Shown: positions 1 to 6,960 of the stretch, piece after piece
How positions within the stretch are numbered: position 1 is the first letter of the stretch
Layout: each line of letters starts with the position of its first letter
Source of the DNA: Flavobacterium taihuense
GTDB taxonomy: Bacteria > Bacteroidota > Bacteroidia > Flavobacteriales > Flavobacteriaceae
NCBI RefSeq assembly: GCF_019351435.1
Contig: NZ_JAHWYN010000006.1
Coordinates: 1-64,000 of the forward strand
DNA length: 64,000 bases
Direction of reading: 5' to 3'
The notes under the pieces: model-generated
What the model was told of the DNA's origin: nothing
Database searches by the model: none
The model's input: the letters and a program-made list of their open reading frames with translations, nothing else
Program-made: the position numbers and the translations under genes

Positions 1-11
1 TGTTGCGGGTG

Positions 12-41
12 CAAAAGTAGCGCCTTTATTCGTGTAAACAA
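12..41 (-). promoter_or_regulatory. Strong leftward flavobacterial promoter
   Basis: On the minus strand TTG (39-41) is followed by 19 bases and then TACTTTTG (12-19), an exact match to the flavobacterial -33/-7 pattern. The downstream bases are GC-rich. The transcribed gene lies outside the window to the left. A stable RNA operon is one possibility, from the GC-rich start region, but this is inference. Confidence 0.7.
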
Positions 42-330
42 TGACTTTTTACATTTATTTTACTTTAATTTTACACTTATTTTTTAAAACATTGATATAT
101 TGAAATTTACGAGGCATGCTTTTTGCAGATTTATAAATTTAAGCAGGGTGAATTTGGGAATCTGATCGGTTTTGCTCAGTTTTGAGGTTTGGCTTGGCGT
201 TTTACTGCGCCCACATCACCCACAGATCTCACGGGTACGACCGATTTAAGCGGATTTTTCTTTTGGTGATTTCTCACCTATATATTAAGGTGTGGTTTTA
301 TTGTCCCGCTTCTTATGGAAACTCAAGCCC

Positions 331-410
331 TAGCCCTGATAGAAGCGGAAATCCTTGTGAGCCGGCGTTCGGCTAACAAGATTGTAGCAGATAGCAGGAA
401 AAGCTCCTGA
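331..410 (+). repeat. Palindromic intergenic repeat, copy 1
   Basis: This copy begins TAGCCCTGATAGAAGCGG, passes through a hairpin (AATCCTTGT pairing with ACAAGATT, with an inner GCCG/CGGC stem), and ends AGCAGATAGCAGGAAAAGCTCCTGA-like (second half at 385-410). The outer blocks recur on the other strand at 41357-41434 and 46837-46937, while the hairpin arms differ. It lies outside genes. Confidence 0.75.
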
Positions 411-427
411 GTATTGTCATTAGCTTG

Positions 428-471
428 AAAAAAAAAAAAGAGGTAACCACCTTAGTAATTACCTCTTTTTT
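428..471. terminator. Bidirectional intrinsic terminator
   Basis: A GAGGTAA/TTACCTC stem is flanked by an A-run on one side and a T-run on the other. It lies just beyond the stop of the minus-strand DUF4294 gene, so it most likely ends that transcript. It would work in either direction. Confidence 0.8.
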
Positions 472-497
472 GTTATGATGTAGAATGCGAAAGTTTA

Positions 498-1163
498 TTA
501 ATTTGCTTTTTCACTCCATGTATCTACCAATTTATCAAAATCTATTGGTTGTGCTGGCGCTTGTTTTCTTAAACGACCCGACTCAAACCCTCTTACCAAT
601 ATAGTCTCTATTAAATAATCCTCGTTGACTTCGAAAGGCTGGTACTTTAATTTTAAATCAATATTAAACATACTGGCCGCAGTATTGGACCAAAATGCTT
701 TCCAACCACTTTTGAGATTCCTTATCAAGTCATAGGTTGTCGTTCCTGTTTGTCTATCAATTAATTTGACTAAGATTTGGCCTTGCTTTTTGGAAAGCTT
801 TTTTAATCTAGCTTCAAACTCATTGGTTAAATAATCTTCAACGATTTTGAAATATCTTTTTTTGTCCTTGTTATTGGTAAACTTCCCCATTCCTCTATTT
901 AATGCCGTTAACCTTTCGGCAGCAATTCTAGCATAAGGGTAAGTTGCGTAAACTCTTTTTTGAAGTAACAAAAATTGTTTTCGGTCATCATCGCTCATTT
1001 TATGCCTTTCGATTACTATTTCCGGCAACACAATGGTGTCTCCAAAAATGCTATCTGCTTCAGACAATACATAACCCATCGGAGTATTATTATTTTTGGT
1101 GTCTTGTGCATAACCTGAGAGTGATACAAAAAAAGCGAAAACTAAAATTTTATAAAGATTCAT
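498..1163 (-). CDS. DUF4294 domain-containing secreted protein
   Basis: This 221-residue protein has a signal peptide (about residues 1-19, ending near YAQ). The mature part is basic and helical, with a conserved-looking block around YPYARIAAERL and a later RQTGTTTYDLI segment. I recognise it as the DUF4294 family, common in Flavobacteriia and of unknown function. It is divergent from the M42 peptidase gene at 1248 with an 84-base gap. The product is probably periplasmic. The family call rests on recalled sequence pattern only. Confidence 0.7.
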   Translation of the reverse strand: MNLYKILVFAFFVSLSGYAQDTKNNNTPMGYVLSEADSIFGDTIVLPEIVIERHKMSDDDRKQFLLLQKRVYATYPYARIAAERLTALNRGMGKFTNNKDKKRYFKIVEDYLTNEFEARLKKLSKKQGQILVKLIDRQTGTTTYDLIRNLKSGWKAFWSNTAASMFNIDLKLKYQPFEVNEDYLIETILVRGFESGRLRKQAPAQPIDFDKLVDTWSEKAN

Positions 1164-1247
1164 GAAGGGATATTTTTAACACAAAATTATACATTAAATA
1201 TAGAACTATAAAGACAAATTTCTAATTTAGCGAAAAAATAATTTATT

Positions 1248-2336
1248 ATGAGTACTGAATCAATATTGAAAGCATCATCAATAGCTTTTTTAGAGAAATA
1301 TTTGAATAACGCCTCTCCTACGGGCTTTGAAAGTGAAGGACAAAAAATATGGATGGATTATTTAAAACCATACGTAGATACTTTTATTACCGACACCTAC
1401 GGAACTGCGGTTGGTGTTATTAACCCTGATGCTCCCTACAAAGTTGTTATTGAAGGTCATGCCGATGAAATTGCTTGGTATGTGAATTACATTACAGATG
1501 AAGGAATGGTTTATGTAATTCGAAACGGAGGTTCTGATCATCAAATTGCACCATCGAAACGAGTAAATATTCACACTAAAAATGGTATTGTTAAGGGAGT
1601 TTTTGGATGGCCAGCAATTCACACCCGAAACAGAGATAAGGAGGAGAATCCTAAAATCAGTAACATTTTTATCGATTTGGGTTGTGAAACCAAAGAGGAA
1701 GTTGAAAAAAGGGGAGTTCATGTAGGCTGTGTGATTACCTATCCTGATGAATTTATGATTATGAACGAAAACAAATTTGTTTGTCGTGCCATAGATAATC
1801 GAATGGGAGGATTTATGATTGCCGAAGTAGCCCGTTTATTGCACGAGAACAACATCAAACTACCTTTTGGTTTATATATTACCAATGCCGTTCAAGAGGA
1901 AGTTGGTTTAAGAGGTGCGGAAATGATTACCCAAACCATCAAACCAAATGTGGCTATTATTACAGATGTTTGCCATGATTCTACTACCCCAATGATTGAC
2001 AAAAAAATTGAAGGAGATACTAAAATAGGCAAAGGACCTGTGGTTACGTATGCGCCTGCTGTTCAAAATAATTTGAGAGAATTAATTCTGGATACAGCAG
2101 TAGAGAAAAATATTCCATTTCAGCGTTTGGCTTCTTCAAGAGTCACAGGTACGGATACCGATGCATTTGCCTATAGTAATGGCGGTGTGGCTTCGGCTTT
2201 GATTTCACTACCGTTGCGATACATGCATACTACCGTCGAAATGGTCCACCGTGAGGATGTTGAAAACGTAATCAAATTGATATATGAAACATTACTGAAG
2301 ATTGAGAATAACGAAACCTTCTCTTATTTTAAATAA
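1248..2336 (+). CDS. M42 family metallopeptidase (aminopeptidase)
   Basis: This 362-residue cytosolic protein belongs to peptidase family M42 (glutamyl aminopeptidase / deblocking aminopeptidase type), which releases N-terminal residues from peptides with two metal ions. Expected metal and catalytic residues are visible: His71 in EGHADE, Asp183 in AIDNRMGG, Glu217-Glu218 in QEEVGLRGA, Asp240 in ITDVCHD and His327 in YMHTTVE. Its length is normal for the family. It is a single-gene unit closed by the terminator at 2345-2374. Substrate preference cannot be read from the sequence. Confidence 0.88.
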   Translation: MSTESILKASSIAFLEKYLNNASPTGFESEGQKIWMDYLKPYVDTFITDTYGTAVGVINPDAPYKVVIEGHADEIAWYVNYITDEGMVYVIRNGGSDHQIAPSKRVNIHTKNGIVKGVFGWPAIHTRNRDKEENPKISNIFIDLGCETKEEVEKRGVHVGCVITYPDEFMIMNENKFVCRAIDNRMGGFMIAEVARLLHENNIKLPFGLYITNAVQEEVGLRGAEMITQTIKPNVAIITDVCHDSTTPMIDKKIEGDTKIGKGPVVTYAPAVQNNLRELILDTAVEKNIPFQRLASSRVTGTDTDAFAYSNGGVASALISLPLRYMHTTVEMVHREDVENVIKLIYETLLKIENNETFSYFK

Positions 2337-2344
2337 AAAAAATT

Positions 2345-2374
2345 AAAGCATCATTATTTAATGGTGCTTTTTTT
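2345..2374 (+). terminator. Intrinsic terminator after the M42 peptidase
   Basis: AAGCATCATT and AATGGTGCTT pair around an ATTT loop and are followed by a T-run. Almost the same stem sequence recurs at 5501-5540, after the cytochrome bd operon. Confidence 0.85.
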
Positions 2375-2460
2375 ATAAAATTCTCTTCAGTTTTAAATCA
2401 AATAGATTTAGCTTAGACAAACCATAAATTTACAGATACTTTCAAATAAATACTTCTATC

Positions 2461-3813
2461 ATGGATGTTGAAATACTAGCCCGCATACAATTTGCCTTCA
2501 CAATTGCCTTTCATTATATCTATCCCCCATTAAGCATTGGTATTGGATTGATAATGGTAATTATGGAAGGGCTTTACCTTAAAACAGGAAATAAAGATTA
2601 CGAAATTCTGACCCGCTTTTGGATTAAAATATTTGCACTAACCTTTGGTATTGGTGTAGCCACAGGAATTATAATGGAATTTGAATTTGGAACCAATTGG
2701 GCTGTGTATTCAAGATATGTTGGTGATATATTTGGTAGTGCATTAGCAGCTGAAGGATTATTTGCATTTGGTTTAGAGAGTACTTTTCTTGGAGTATTGC
2801 TTTTTGGATGGAATCGTGTAAAACCTTGGGTGCATTTTGTATCTACTTTAGGTGTTTTTTTAGGTTCTATGTTCTCTGCTGTTTGGATTGTTGTTGCAAA
2901 TTCTTGGCAACAAACTCCTGCCGGTTATCATATCGTTGGCACAGGATTACATGCCCGTGCAGAAGTGACCGATTTTTGGGCAATGGTTTTCAATCCTTCA
3001 AGTGTAGACAGAATCATTCACACTTGGCAAGGTGCAATTTTAGCAGGAGCCTTTTTGGTTTTAAGCGTACATGCTTACTACATTAGAAAAGGGCGTTATG
3101 TTGAAATATCTAAAAAAGCGTTCAAAATAGGCTTAGTAGTTGCTACTGTTTTTTCACTTACCCAATTGATTTCCGGTCACAGTACCGCAGATGGAGTTGC
3201 TGTTAATCAACCTGCAAAACTGGCCACAATGGAAGGCCATTTCGAAAAAGACAAACCTGCCGATTTATATCTTCTGGGCTGGGTCGATAAAGAAAATCAA
3301 AAAGTAACTGGTATTGGAATTCCAGGCGGATTATCATTCTTGGTACATCAGGATTTTAATGCACCCATAAAAGGATTAAATAATTTTCCGGTTGAAGACA
3401 GACCTAGTCAAATAAATGCCGTTTTTCAATTTTACCACATCATGGTTGCCATTGGAATGGCATTAATAGGGCTTACATTATATGCCAGTTTTTTATGGTG
3501 GCGAGGAAGATTATTTGAAACAAAATGGCTTTTATGGATTTTTTCCTTTGCTGTAATTTTACCCCAAATAGCCAATCAGGTTGGATGGTTTACAGCTGAA
3601 ATGGGTAGACAGCCATGGGTAGTTTATGGGCAATTGCGTACTAGTCATGCATTCTCTCAAGAGGTTACCTCCAACCAAATCGTATTCTCATTGGTTATGT
3701 TTACAGTGGTGTATTCTCTATTATTAGCCTTGTTTTTATATACCGTCAACAAAAAAATCAAACATGGCCCCTATGACGAATCAAAAACCCCTGTAACGTT
3801 CAAATCCTTTTAA
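2461..3813 (+). CDS. cydA: Cytochrome bd ubiquinol oxidase subunit I
   Basis: This is the quinol-oxidising, haem-carrying subunit of cytochrome bd oxidase, which reduces oxygen to water in the cytoplasmic membrane and works well at low oxygen. The 450-residue chain has about nine membrane helices. Visible landmarks are His18 in the first helix (haem ligand), a Q-loop region with KLATMEGHF, and GWFTAEMGRQPW near residues 376-387 containing the haem-ligand methionine. The length indicates a short Q-loop form. cydB follows after 10 bases, so the two are cotranscribed. Confidence 0.95.
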   Translation: MDVEILARIQFAFTIAFHYIYPPLSIGIGLIMVIMEGLYLKTGNKDYEILTRFWIKIFALTFGIGVATGIIMEFEFGTNWAVYSRYVGDIFGSALAAEGLFAFGLESTFLGVLLFGWNRVKPWVHFVSTLGVFLGSMFSAVWIVVANSWQQTPAGYHIVGTGLHARAEVTDFWAMVFNPSSVDRIIHTWQGAILAGAFLVLSVHAYYIRKGRYVEISKKAFKIGLVVATVFSLTQLISGHSTADGVAVNQPAKLATMEGHFEKDKPADLYLLGWVDKENQKVTGIGIPGGLSFLVHQDFNAPIKGLNNFPVEDRPSQINAVFQFYHIMVAIGMALIGLTLYASFLWWRGRLFETKWLLWIFSFAVILPQIANQVGWFTAEMGRQPWVVYGQLRTSHAFSQEVTSNQIVFSLVMFTVVYSLLLALFLYTVNKKIKHGPYDESKTPVTFKSF

Positions 3814-3823
3814 TCTTTATAGT

Positions 3824-4861
3824 ATGGAAACTTTTTTAGGAATTGATTATCCTACATTGTGGTATTTAGTAATCGGATTATTGTTTTCGGGTTATGCAAT
3901 ATTAGAAGGTTTTGATTTTGGAGCAGGTGCTTGGCATTTATTTTTTAGAAAAGATTTAAGTCGAAGAATTGCAATAAACGCAATTGCTCCCGTTTGGGAT
4001 GCCAATCAGGTATGGCTAATTATTGGCGGTGGGGCATTATTTGCAGGATTCCCTGTTATGTATGCTACCATGTTATCGGCAATGTACGTCCCGTTTATGC
4101 TCTTTTTAATGCTAAATGTACTTCGTGCCGCTGCTATTAAATTTAGAAGTGTCGAAGAAATGAAATGGTGGAGAAACAGTTGGGACATCATTTATAGTGT
4201 TTCAAGCATCCTGATTGCATTTTTGTTGGGAGTTGTTTTAGGTAATATTTTGCAAGGTTTCGCTTTAGGTCCCAATTTTAGTTATCAAGGTGGTGTGTTT
4301 TTCTCTTTTTTAAATCCTTATGCCATAATGGTTGGATTTACTACTCTTTCAATTTTCATGACACAAGGTGCAATCTATCTTTTATTAAAAACAGAAGGAA
4401 GATTACACGCCAGACTCACATTTTTACTCAAAAAAGGAATGATATTCTTTATCATCAGCTTTGGAATTACAACACTTTATACATTAGTTTTTATTCCGGA
4501 AGTTACTGCCAATTTTAGGGCTAATCCGGTTTATTTCATTGTTCCTGTTATTTCATTTTTGGCTGTGGCCAATGTTCCTAGATTGGTTTCAAAAAAACAA
4601 TACATGCTGGCATTGATATTTTCGTCATTAACAATGGCTTTTTTGCTGATTCTTGTTGCCTTGCAATTATATCCAACCTTACTAATCTCTACAATTGACC
4701 CAAAATTTAGCGTAACAATTTACAATGCGGCTTCTTCTCAAAAATCATTGGGAATTATGTTGACTATTGTTGCCATTGGTGCTCCTTTATTAGCCGCTTA
4801 TTTTTTCTTTTTGTACAGAACGTTCAATGGAAAAGTAAAACTTGATGATACAAGTTACTAA
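3824..4861 (+). CDS. cydB: Cytochrome bd ubiquinol oxidase subunit II
   Basis: This 345-residue polytopic membrane protein is the second subunit of cytochrome bd oxidase. It carries the early family pattern GFDFGAG and the signature VWDANQVWLIIGGGALFAGFP near residues 57-77 (quoted in part). About eight to nine hydrophobic helices are evident. It follows cydA by 10 bases and is followed after 26 bases by a DUF2238-like gene. No cydX-like small subunit or cydCD transporter is nearby. Confidence 0.93.
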   Translation: METFLGIDYPTLWYLVIGLLFSGYAILEGFDFGAGAWHLFFRKDLSRRIAINAIAPVWDANQVWLIIGGGALFAGFPVMYATMLSAMYVPFMLFLMLNVLRAAAIKFRSVEEMKWWRNSWDIIYSVSSILIAFLLGVVLGNILQGFALGPNFSYQGGVFFSFLNPYAIMVGFTTLSIFMTQGAIYLLLKTEGRLHARLTFLLKKGMIFFIISFGITTLYTLVFIPEVTANFRANPVYFIVPVISFLAVANVPRLVSKKQYMLALIFSSLTMAFLLILVALQLYPTLLISTIDPKFSVTIYNAASSQKSLGIMLTIVAIGAPLLAAYFFFLYRTFNGKVKLDDTSY

Positions 4862-4887
4862 ATTAACCAGTTTTTAAAAATCAACAA

Positions 4888-5484
4888 ATGAAATACATCT
4901 ACCTACTACTAACCATATTTGGAGTTACTTTACTTTGGTCAATTATCAATCCGAAAGAAAATTTTACCTGTTTCTTAGAAATTATTCCAGCAATAATTGG
5001 ATTAGTGATTTTGGTTTTGACCTTCAAAAAATTTCGATTCAGCAATTTTACTTATACTTTGATTTTAATTCATTGTATGATTCTCTTTATCGGTGGACAT
5101 TACACCTATGCCGAAGTTCCCTTTTTTGATTACATCAAAGAGATCTTTCATCAAAGTCGGAATAATTATGACAAGGTTGGTCATTTTGCACAAGGTTTTG
5201 TACCTGCAATGATTATTCGAGAATTATTTATTCGAAAAAAGGTAGTTGCCAACCAAAGCTTTTTCAACTTTATAATTGTTTGCATTTGCTTGGCAATTAG
5301 TGCTGCTTACGAGTGGATTGAATGGTTTGTTTCTATTGCTACAGGAGGTGGTGGAGATGCTTTTTTAGGAACACAAGGATATGTTTGGGACACACAATCG
5401 GATATGCTGTTCGCTACTATTGGAGCTATCGTCGCTTTATTACTATTTTCAAAAATGCAAGACAAGCAACTTATAAAAATATAA
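4888..5484 (+). CDS. DUF2238 (YjdF-like) membrane protein
   Basis: This 198-residue protein has about six membrane helices. Motifs resembling the DUF2238/YjdF family include GGHYTYAEVP, YDKVGHFAQGFVPA and a final WDTQSDM segment with conserved charged residues among helices. The molecular function is unknown. It sits 26 bases after cydB and before a shared terminator, so it is probably expressed with the oxidase. Whether it helps oxidase assembly is speculation from that position. Confidence 0.75.
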   Translation: MKYIYLLLTIFGVTLLWSIINPKENFTCFLEIIPAIIGLVILVLTFKKFRFSNFTYTLILIHCMILFIGGHYTYAEVPFFDYIKEIFHQSRNNYDKVGHFAQGFVPAMIIRELFIRKKVVANQSFFNFIIVCICLAISAAYEWIEWFVSIATGGGGDAFLGTQGYVWDTQSDMLFATIGAIVALLLFSKMQDKQLIKI

Positions 5485-5500
5485 CATATTTATAGCGCAT

Positions 5501-5540
5501 AAAAAAAGCATCATTATACTCTTTATAATGGTGCTTTTTT
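5501..5540. terminator. Bidirectional terminator after the cyd operon
   Basis: AAAGCATCATTAT pairs with ATAATGGTGCTTT around a short loop, with an A-run before and a T-run after. It separates the plus-strand cyd operon from the convergent minus-strand gene at 5584. The stem nearly duplicates that at 2345-2374. Confidence 0.85.
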
Positions 5541-5583
5541 AAAGTCCCTAAATAAGCTCTTGCTTATTTCACCAAGTTTTTAC

Positions 5584-6123
5584 TTAATTCATTCCAATAA
5601 ATCTTTTAGAATTAAATGTATTATTCAACAAAGAATTACTATTTATTTTTTTGAAATTCAATGGTCTTACTTCGTTACTTTCAGAACTTTCAATGATCAA
5701 TTCAAGTTCTGTTATTTCATCTTCTAATGTTTTTTCTCCATAAAGAGGACAAGTTTCATTTGAAACAGTATTCTCAATAATTAAATCAGATTGAGCGATT
5801 ATTTCTTTCATTGATTCTTCATAAGCCATGAATTCCAAATCATCTGAAGTTGCATTCTCAATGATTTTGTCTCCTTCAGCTATAGTTTCTTTAACTGTTT
5901 TGCGATTATATGCAATAACTTTTTCTGGATTGAACACTTCTGCATCAGTGCTTAAAGAAGGCTTAACTATTTTTACTTTCTCAGTTAAAAATACCCCTCC
6001 ATTATCATCAGCAAATATCCCGTCTTTAAGTGAACTAACTGGTCTGCCAACACTATTTGTTGCATTACAAAAATTAGTTAATGACACTAATGTTATTCCT
6101 AAAATAAAAAGTGAATTTTTCAT
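5584..6123 (-). CDS. Secreted hypothetical protein with three 28-residue repeats
   Basis: I do not recognise a named family. The 179-residue protein has a signal peptide (about residues 1-21). Its middle is built from three degenerate repeats of about 28 residues (about 75-102, 103-130 and 131-158), each with the core pattern T-x-x-E-x-I-x-E-x-D-x-I-I-E-N/S. These acidic segments are probably helical. The tail is basic and Asn/Ser-rich. The leader and signal peptide resemble those of the ankyrin gene just upstream (6216-6596), although a terminator lies between them. Confidence 0.65.
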   Translation of the reverse strand: MKNSLFILGITLVSLTNFCNATNSVGRPVSSLKDGIFADDNGGVFLTEKVKIVKPSLSTDAEVFNPEKVIAYNRKTVKETIAEGDKIIENATSDDLEFMAYEESMKEIIAQSDLIIENTVSNETCPLYGEKTLEDEITELELIIESSESNEVRPLNFKKINSNSLLNNTFNSKRFIGMN

Positions 6124-6172
6124 GATTATTTTGATTTGATTGATTGTTTGATTGATTGATTTTTTTTTTTTT
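6124..6172 (-). repeat. TGAT-type simple repeats in the 5' leader
   Basis: Repeated TGAT/TTGAT units (6131-6160) and a 12-base T-run precede the start of the secreted repeat protein. On the coding strand this reads as AATC repeats. A similar block precedes the start of the neighbouring ankyrin gene at 6599-6631. Such tracts can vary in length. Confidence 0.65.
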
Positions 6173-6204
6173 AAAATGGGACATCACATTTGATAATGTC
6201 CCAT
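6161..6204 (-). terminator. Intrinsic terminator after the ankyrin gene
   Basis: ATGGGACAT pairs with ATGTCCCAT around an 11-base loop and is followed on the minus strand by a 12-base T-run. It lies just past the stop of the 6216-6596 gene and so separates it from the 5584-6123 gene. Confidence 0.8.
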
Positions 6205-6215
6205 TGTACTTTTTT

Positions 6216-6596
6216 TTAGTTTTGTTTCAAAAGTTGAATAGCTTCATTTGCATTTGATAACTCAGCATATTTTAAAGCAGTAAATCCATTTTCGTCTTTT
6301 TCATTTAAACGAGCTCCTTTTGAAAGCAAAAATTTAATTATCTCAGTTTTGTTATAACGAGCAGCAATCATTAATGGACTCATACCATTTGATTTCTCAT
6401 TTATATCAGCACCATATTCAATAAACTTTTTTACGGACTCTATATCTCCTTTGCTAATAGCAACACTCAAAGGTGTTATTGTTTCATTGAATACTACTTT
6501 GTGCGTAACTTTAGAAAATGAATTTCCATTTGAAGCTAAAGAAACATTTGCAAAAGCGACTAAAGCTACTCCTAAATAAACGATTGATTTTTTCAT
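6216..6596 (-). CDS. Small secreted ankyrin-repeat protein
   Basis: This 126-residue protein has a signal peptide (about residues 1-22) followed by two to three ankyrin repeats. Ankyrin landmarks are TPLSVAISKGDIESVKKFIE, then GADINEKSNGMSPLMIAARY and a closing GFTALKYAE segment. Ankyrin repeats bind other proteins and have no catalytic role. The partner is unknown. The signal peptide resembles that of the 5584-6123 product. Confidence 0.8.
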   Translation of the reverse strand: MKKSIVYLGVALVAFANVSLASNGNSFSKVTHKVVFNETITPLSVAISKGDIESVKKFIEYGADINEKSNGMSPLMIAARYNKTEIIKFLLSKGARLNEKDENGFTALKYAELSNANEAIQLLKQN

Positions 6597-6598
6597 AA

Positions 6599-6631
6599 TA
6601 ATTGATTTTTGATTGATGATTGATTAATTAA
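6599..6631 (-). repeat. TGAT-type repeats upstream of the ankyrin gene
   Basis: Four TTGATT/TGAT units lie directly before the start codon of the ankyrin gene. They resemble the block before the 5584-6123 gene, which suggests that the two genes share a duplicated leader. Confidence 0.55.
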
Positions 6632-6784
6632 ACTAGAAACATATAATAATATCCTATGCAAATATATGTCTTAAAAAAGGTATTATGCATCACACAGTAC
6701 TTAAATTTAGCATTTTTTTAACGTTTTAGATGGATTTACTAGAGAAATTAAAGTACACTATCTATTTGCTCCATACATTTGAAC

Positions 6785-6904
6785 ATGAAACATATCAATT
6801 CTAAAAAGTTACTATTCAATAGACTTAATATCAAAAGCAATGTTACTCCTATTAGTAAAGAATTAACATTTCATGCTAAAAATTTAGTTTTGAATTTGGC
6901 ATAA
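6785..6904 (+). CDS. Possible 39-residue basic peptide ORF
   Basis: An ATG frame encodes a 39-residue basic peptide (starting MKHINSKKLL) that ends where the hairpin terminator at 6902-6934 begins. A TACATTTG element (6774-6781) lies immediately upstream but is very close to the ATG, implying a nearly leaderless message if used. There is no cysteine and no recognisable family. The AT-rich setting makes a chance ORF quite likely. Confidence 0.25.
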   Translation: MKHINSKKLLFNRLNIKSNVTPISKELTFHAKNLVLNLA

Positions 6905-6934
6905 AAAAAACTGCTTCAAAATTTGAAGCAGTTT
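6902..6934. terminator. Terminator of acs
   Basis: AACTGCTTCAAA and TTTGAAGCAGTT form a near-perfect hairpin, with a T-run on the minus strand just past the acs stop. An A-run on the other side makes it potentially bidirectional. Confidence 0.85.
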
Positions 6935-6960
6935 ATATAGCATTTAAGAGGAAATTAATG

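Larger units (their letters stand above)
1..497. other. Gene-free left edge
   Basis: No convincing coding region is visible in this stretch. It holds a strong promoter pointing left out of the window (12-41), an AT-rich segment (about 50-180), a palindromic intergenic repeat (331-410) and a bidirectional hairpin terminator (428-471). A 64-codon open frame at 182-376 runs through the repeat and has no protein-like character. Confidence 0.6.
6597..6960. other. Intergenic region between the ankyrin gene and acs
   Basis: The region holds TGAT-type simple repeats before the ankyrin gene (6599-6631), AT-rich sequence, a possible 39-codon plus-strand ORF (6785-6904) and the acs terminator (6902-6934). 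No RNA gene was recognised. Confidence 0.6.

Noticed and set aside
182-376. 64-codon plus-strand ORF at the left edge
   Set aside because: It overlaps the palindromic repeat, has an unusual composition and no recognisable domain.
331-410. tRNA gene
   Set aside because: The hairpin and flanks do not fold as a cloverleaf. The same blocks recur elsewhere as an intergenic repeat.
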